NCBI RefSeq assembly: GCF_000749845.1
Contig: NZ_JQHM01000014.1
Location: forward strand, 18,520 to 82,519
Origin: Pectobacterium betavasculorum
Lineage (GTDB): Bacteria > Pseudomonadota > Gammaproteobacteria > Enterobacterales > Enterobacteriaceae
Reading direction: 5' to 3'
Length of the DNA: 64,000 nt
A program made the position numbers and the translations under genes. The notes below the pieces were generated by a model. The model was given only the letters and a program-made list of their open reading frames with translations. It was not told where the DNA came from and did not search any database. Below, in pieces: positions 60,801 to 64,000 of this stretch (position 1 is its first letter; each line of letters begins with the position of its first letter).

Positions 60801-60962
60801 GGGGATGTCCTCATGTGGCTTATGAAGACATTACTAACATCGCGGTGTATTAATCAACGGGGAGCAGGTCAGAGATCGTTCGCCCCCTGTTGGCGCTCAT
60901 GTAAAACCTCTCTGCTGATCATGCTGATGTCCTTTCTTGTGTGAGAACTTCAAGGAAAAAAT

Positions 60963-61196
60963 ATGTTGGATAGAGTGGACTATCTAAACGGTGAATTACC
61001 GCCTTATATCACTGGCGCTGACAAGCGGAAGAGAAACATCTGATCGGTAAGATATTCACTCAGCGTATTGAGCGTAACAACCTGACGCTGAGAAGCAGAA
61101 TAAAAGGATCGCCCGGCAAACAATTTGCTTCTCACACACTATAGAACTAAACGAAAAAGTGATTGACACCTTTATCGAGAAATTCATGTTCTACTA
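60963..61196 (+). pseudogene. IS1-family transposase (insB) remnant
   Basis: 60963-61040 gives ...YLNGELPPYITGADKRKRN. After a frameshift it continues HLIGKIFTQRIERNNLTLRS (61042 on) and ends EKVIDTFIEKFMFY with TAA near 61196. This is the C-terminal part of IS1 InsB. The N-terminal part and insA are absent; two frame breaks. Confidence 0.8.
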
Positions 61197-61385
61197 ATTG
61201 GAAGTATTACCAATATTTACGACGATGGTGAATAACCCTCCTGTAGTAAGCGGAAATAATGTTCATGAATGTTTTATGCTGAAACTTTACATCTCATATT
61301 ATTTCTATTTTAACATGAAGTCATAATGATATCTCGCATGGCTATAACAATGTGAATCAATTGAAGATATGTTTACAATGACTTA

Positions 61386-62137
61386 GAACCTATCCCAAAA
61401 GGAGTTGTCATTAATAAATAATGATCATTTATGAAGGGGAAATAGTGGGAAATAAATGGCAACTCAGTGATGAACTCTGGGAAAAAATGGCTCATCTCAT
61501 CCCGGAACACAAAACACGTCACCCGCTAGGGACGCATCGTAAACGCGTTGATAATCGCGTCGCGATGGAGGCTATTTTCTTTGTGCTCCGAACCGGTTGT
61601 CAGTGGAATGCGCTCAATGCCACCGGAATATGTTCATCCAGCTCTGCTCATCGCCGGTTTTAGGAATGGCGTGATGCCGGGGTTTTTGAACGCTTCTGGC
61701 AGAATGGATTGCTGGCCTGTGAGCAGTTGAATATCATTGACTGGTCATGGCTGTCGATGGACGGTTGCATGACAAAATCCCCTTTGGCAGGCTCAAAAAA
61801 ACAGGTCGTAACCCCACAGACCGGTGAAAACAAGGCGTAAAGCGTAGCCTGCTACCGATGCTAACTGGCTGCCGCTCTCTGTGGTTGTTGCAGGCGCGAA
61901 TACCCACGACATAAAACTAGTCTTAGAGACGTTTGATGCACTTGAGACGGGCAGACCAGGCAAAAGACTCCGCTTGTGTATGGATAAAGGTTACGATGCC
62001 GAATGGCTGGAAACCTACCTGAAGGACCGTCGTTATGAACCTCATATCCGGTCGAGGAAAGAGGAGGCAGAGGTCATAAGGAGTGAGAGCTTTAAAGCGC
62101 GCCGTTGGGTGGAATAAAATCCTATTGGGATAGATTC
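61386..62137 (+). mobile_element. Degraded IS5-family element
   Basis: Terminal inverted repeats GAACCTATCCCAAAAGGA (61386) and its near-inverse TCCTATTGGGATAGATTC (to 62137). Inside, pieces of an IS5-type transposase: KWQLSDELWEKMAHLIPEH, FFVLRTGCQWNALNATG (61448-61630), then in other frames the SMDGCMTKSPLAGSKKTG segment, and finally MDKGYDAEWLETYLKDRRYE (61978 on). At least three frame breaks; non-functional. Confidence 0.85.
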
Positions 62138-62459
62138 CTAATTTGAAATATTATTTAACAGTTTCTCTGTATTTATTTCTTTGTGTTTAAAAAAAAACTG
62201 GCTATTTTGGATTTAATGATTTTGTAACTTTATTGACTCATAATCTTATAAGTTTTTACTATTTTGTACTTTAGCTTTTTCAATCTCATTGTTACGTTAA
62301 TTTTGTATCAAATAGTTAGGCTGATAATTGTAAATGTATAGTGTTAAATCTATTCGGAATAATGAGTTCTGTTTATTTTTTATCGCATACTTAACAATAT
62401 CATCGGCCGATAATAGCGATATAAGCATGAGTGTCATGTCTCCTATAAGGATGTGGATA
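62138..62459. other. AT-rich upstream region of the NRPS gene
   Basis: About 320 bp, very AT-rich, no gene. It should hold the NRPS promoter; several TATAAT-like words occur but none stands out with a -35. ATAAGGA just before 62453 is the likely SD. Confidence 0.5.
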
Positions 62460-64000
62460 ATGCGTACAGAAATCAGTGAAATGTGGAGCGAACTTTCCGC
62501 AAGCCAACGTAGTCTTTGGATTTCCTATCAGAAAGCGCCTCATCTTCGTGGCGGTTACAATATTGCTTTCTGTCCTCGCATCCTAGGCGATGTCGATCCT
62601 AATCTTATCTGCCATACACTGAAATTATTGATGGCGCATCACCCGATGTTGCGCGCGACATTCCGCAACGGTGATGATGGGCCTCAGCAACGAATTCTTC
62701 CTCTGGATGAGGCTCCCTTCTTCCTGCATGATGCATCTTCTTGGTCGGAAACGGCGCTGCGCCAGCATATTGAGGCTGAGTACCGGCGTCCCTTTGACGA
62801 TGATAAGCCGCTGGTGCGCGCTCATCTGTATCGTATTTCAGCTCGGGAGAGCGTCCTGCTTTGGGTTATCGATCATCTGATTTGCGACGGCAATACCTTC
62901 TGGATACTGATGGAAGAGTGGAGCGCGCTGCTGGCGCAAAAGACGCTATTGCCGCTCGAGACCGTCAGTGACGATCCTGATTTTTTCTCCTATGTCGCTC
63001 ACCAGGCCGCCTGGCTGGAAAGTCCTCAGGGCAAAAAACAGTTTGAATATTGGAAGCAGACATTCTCCGGCGCTGGCGCCACAGGTTTTGATCTGCAATT
63101 GGCGTCCGACTCGGCGGGGTCGTCCATGCCCCGGCCTCGCAGCCAATCCTTTGCTGTGTCGGATGAGCAGATGGGGGGGCTCAGCGCGTTGGCTGCCAAG
63201 TACGGCACCTCTCTGTTTGAGGTACTGCTCGCTAGCTATTTTATTTTCCTGCGTAAATATACTGCTCAGAACACCATCATGGTGGGGAGCCCAATGCCGG
63301 CGCGCGGTCAGGGGCCTTGGCGAAACACAGTGGGGAACTGTACTCATGTTGTGCCCATTATGGCGCATTTCGATACGGACTTAACCATCGGCGAACTGCT
63401 GACCGCCTTACATGCCACCGTCCGACAGGCCAAACGCAACCGGCACTACCCCTTTGAGCTCATGATTGAACGTTTGCCGATCCATCGCCCCTCCGCTCAG
63501 CATGCTTATATCCAAACCCAGTTCACATACCAAGTCGATCGTGGCGCGACGGGGGTAATGAAGTTAATGGTCGGCACCGTGTGCGGGCCGGACGAAAATC
63601 GTACGGACGCTACGGTATCTTGGGGCGGGTGGGACACGGTATCGTACCCGGTGCAGATAAGTCACAGCGATATTGGCAATCTGCTTAACGCAGAAATCAT
63701 CGAATCAGTTAATGGACTGAATTTAGTACTTAAATATGATGAACAGCGTCTATCGGACAGGACGGTTGGCCGCTATCTTACGCATCTGTCGGCGATTATC
63801 GATGCGATAATCGCCGATGCCGACCGGCGAGTGGATCAGATAAGTCTTCTGTCGGCTGACGAACGGCGCACCATGCTGTACGACTGGAATCAGATCCAGG
63901 CCGAGCCGGTCAGCCTGTGCCTGCACCAGCAGTTCGAAGCCCAGGTGCGCCGTGCGCCGCAGGCGGTGGCGCTGGTGTGTGGCGAGCAATCGCTCAGCTA
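62460..64000 (+). CDS. Nonribosomal peptide synthetase, N-terminal condensation domain and start of adenylation domain (3' end outside window)
   Basis: ATG 62460 follows ATAAGGA; ATG 62451 is in frame. Open to the window edge (513 codons). Condensation motifs: C1 LSASQRSLWISYQ, C2 HHPMLRATF, C3 VIDHLICDGN, C4 FFSYVAHQAAWLE, C5 TVGNCTHVVPI. The C3 motif reads DHxxxDG, so the first His of HHxxxDG is replaced but the catalytic second His is kept. From ~codon 480 (LCLHQQFEAQVRRAPQAVAL) the adenylation domain begins. A leading C domain suggests acylated product or a chain received from another protein. Confidence 0.93.
   Translation, partial: MRTEISEMWSELSASQRSLWISYQKAPHLRGGYNIAFCPRILGDVDPNLICHTLKLLMAHHPMLRATFRNGDDGPQQRILPLDEAPFFLHDASSWSETALRQHIEAEYRRPFDDDKPLVRAHLYRISARESVLLWVIDHLICDGNTFWILMEEWSALLAQKTLLPLETVSDDPDFFSYVAHQAAWLESPQGKKQFEYWKQTFSGAGATGFDLQLASDSAGSSMPRPRSQSFAVSDEQMGGLSALAAKYGTSLFEVLLASYFIFLRKYTAQNTIMVGSPMPARGQGPWRNTVGNCTHVVPIMAHFDTDLTIGELLTALHATVRQAKRNRHYPFELMIERLPIHRPSAQHAYIQTQFTYQVDRGATGVMKLMVGTVCGPDENRTDATVSWGGWDTVSYPVQISHSDIGNLLNAEIIESVNGLNLVLKYDEQRLSDRTVGRYLTHLSAIIDAIIADADRRVDQISLLSADERRTMLYDWNQIQAEPVSLCLHQQFEAQVRRAPQAVALVCGEQSLS

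Larger units (their letters stand above)
59651..60871 (-). mobile_element. IS3-family insertion sequence (IS407-like), 1221 bp
   Basis: Ends TGACCTGCCCCC... (59651) and ...GGGAGCAGGTCA (60871) are inverted repeats. GAG flanks both sides as a 3-bp target duplication. It holds overlapping orfA and orfB, both intact, so it may be active. Confidence 0.9.

Noticed and set aside
1..64000. CRISPR arrays, rRNA and tRNA genes
   Set aside because: No regularly spaced repeats with unique spacers, no rRNA-like stretch and no tRNA-like TTCGA arm with matching acceptor stem were noticed on reading.

Overview
The window is a large integrative and conjugative element (ICE) set between an Rhs toxin locus and the start of a nonribosomal peptide synthetase gene. 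The Rhs repeats, the IS1/IS3/IS5-type insertion sequences and an NRPS next to an ICE fit an enterobacterium, plausibly a plant- or insect-associated one of the Pectobacterium/Dickeya type. That host call is inference: no rRNA, tRNA or housekeeping gene is visible.

Layout. 1-2.2 kb: 3' end of an rhs gene with a nuclease-like toxin tip, its immunity-gene candidate and a displaced rhs scar. 2.3-5.7 kb: AT-rich accessory DNA with a restriction-endonuclease-like gene plus a possible DUF2441 gene, a decayed DUF932 gene and a membrane protein. 5.9-7.5 kb: a sigma-54 activator. 7.5-33.5 kb: the transfer region, read right to left. It holds a MobH relaxase (TraI), a TraG-N-like protein, PFL_4711/4710/4709, a DsbA-like protein, a VirB4 ATPase (PFL_4706), PFL_4705/4704/4703, the TIGR03750/PFL_4702/TIGR03758/RAQPRD genes, PFL_4697, TraD, PFL_4695, a lytic transglycosylase, PFL_4693 and a PilL_N-like lipoprotein. 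This is the MPF-G (ICEHin1056/SPI-7/PAPI-1) gene set. Cargo has entered it at three places: an AbiE pair (17-18.6 kb), an AT-rich orphan (26.6-27.3 kb) and, at its upstream end, a SEC-C nuclease gene (33.9-36.1 kb).

36-57.3 kb: the maintenance and replication half, also mostly read right to left. It carries a DUF1413-like gene, an SNF2-type helicase, a DUF6094-like methyltransferase, DUF3275, an STY4534-type protein with a duplicated domain, a small H-NS-like protein, a PP-loop (PAPS reductase-like) protein, a frameshifted cytosine methyltransferase, topB, a frameshifted ssb, DUF3158, PFL_4669, an STY4528-type replication protein, DUF2857, ParB, a HicA-like protein, ParA and AlpA. Many of these genes have their own stem-loop between the preceding gene and their start codon. 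Several of the stem-loops look like intrinsic terminators lying directly against the Shine-Dalgarno sequence, or pair with it. 57.7-62.1 kb: a LysR regulator, a gene clipped by an IS3-family element, and IS1 and IS5 remnants. 62.46 kb to the end: an NRPS opening with a condensation domain, cut by the window edge.

Together these genes can partition, replicate, process and transfer the element, and carry defence-type cargo. No integrase and no tRNA attachment site were seen, and three maintenance-half genes (four counting the DUF932 remnant) carry apparent frameshifts. The element may therefore be stranded, or its ends may lie outside the window.
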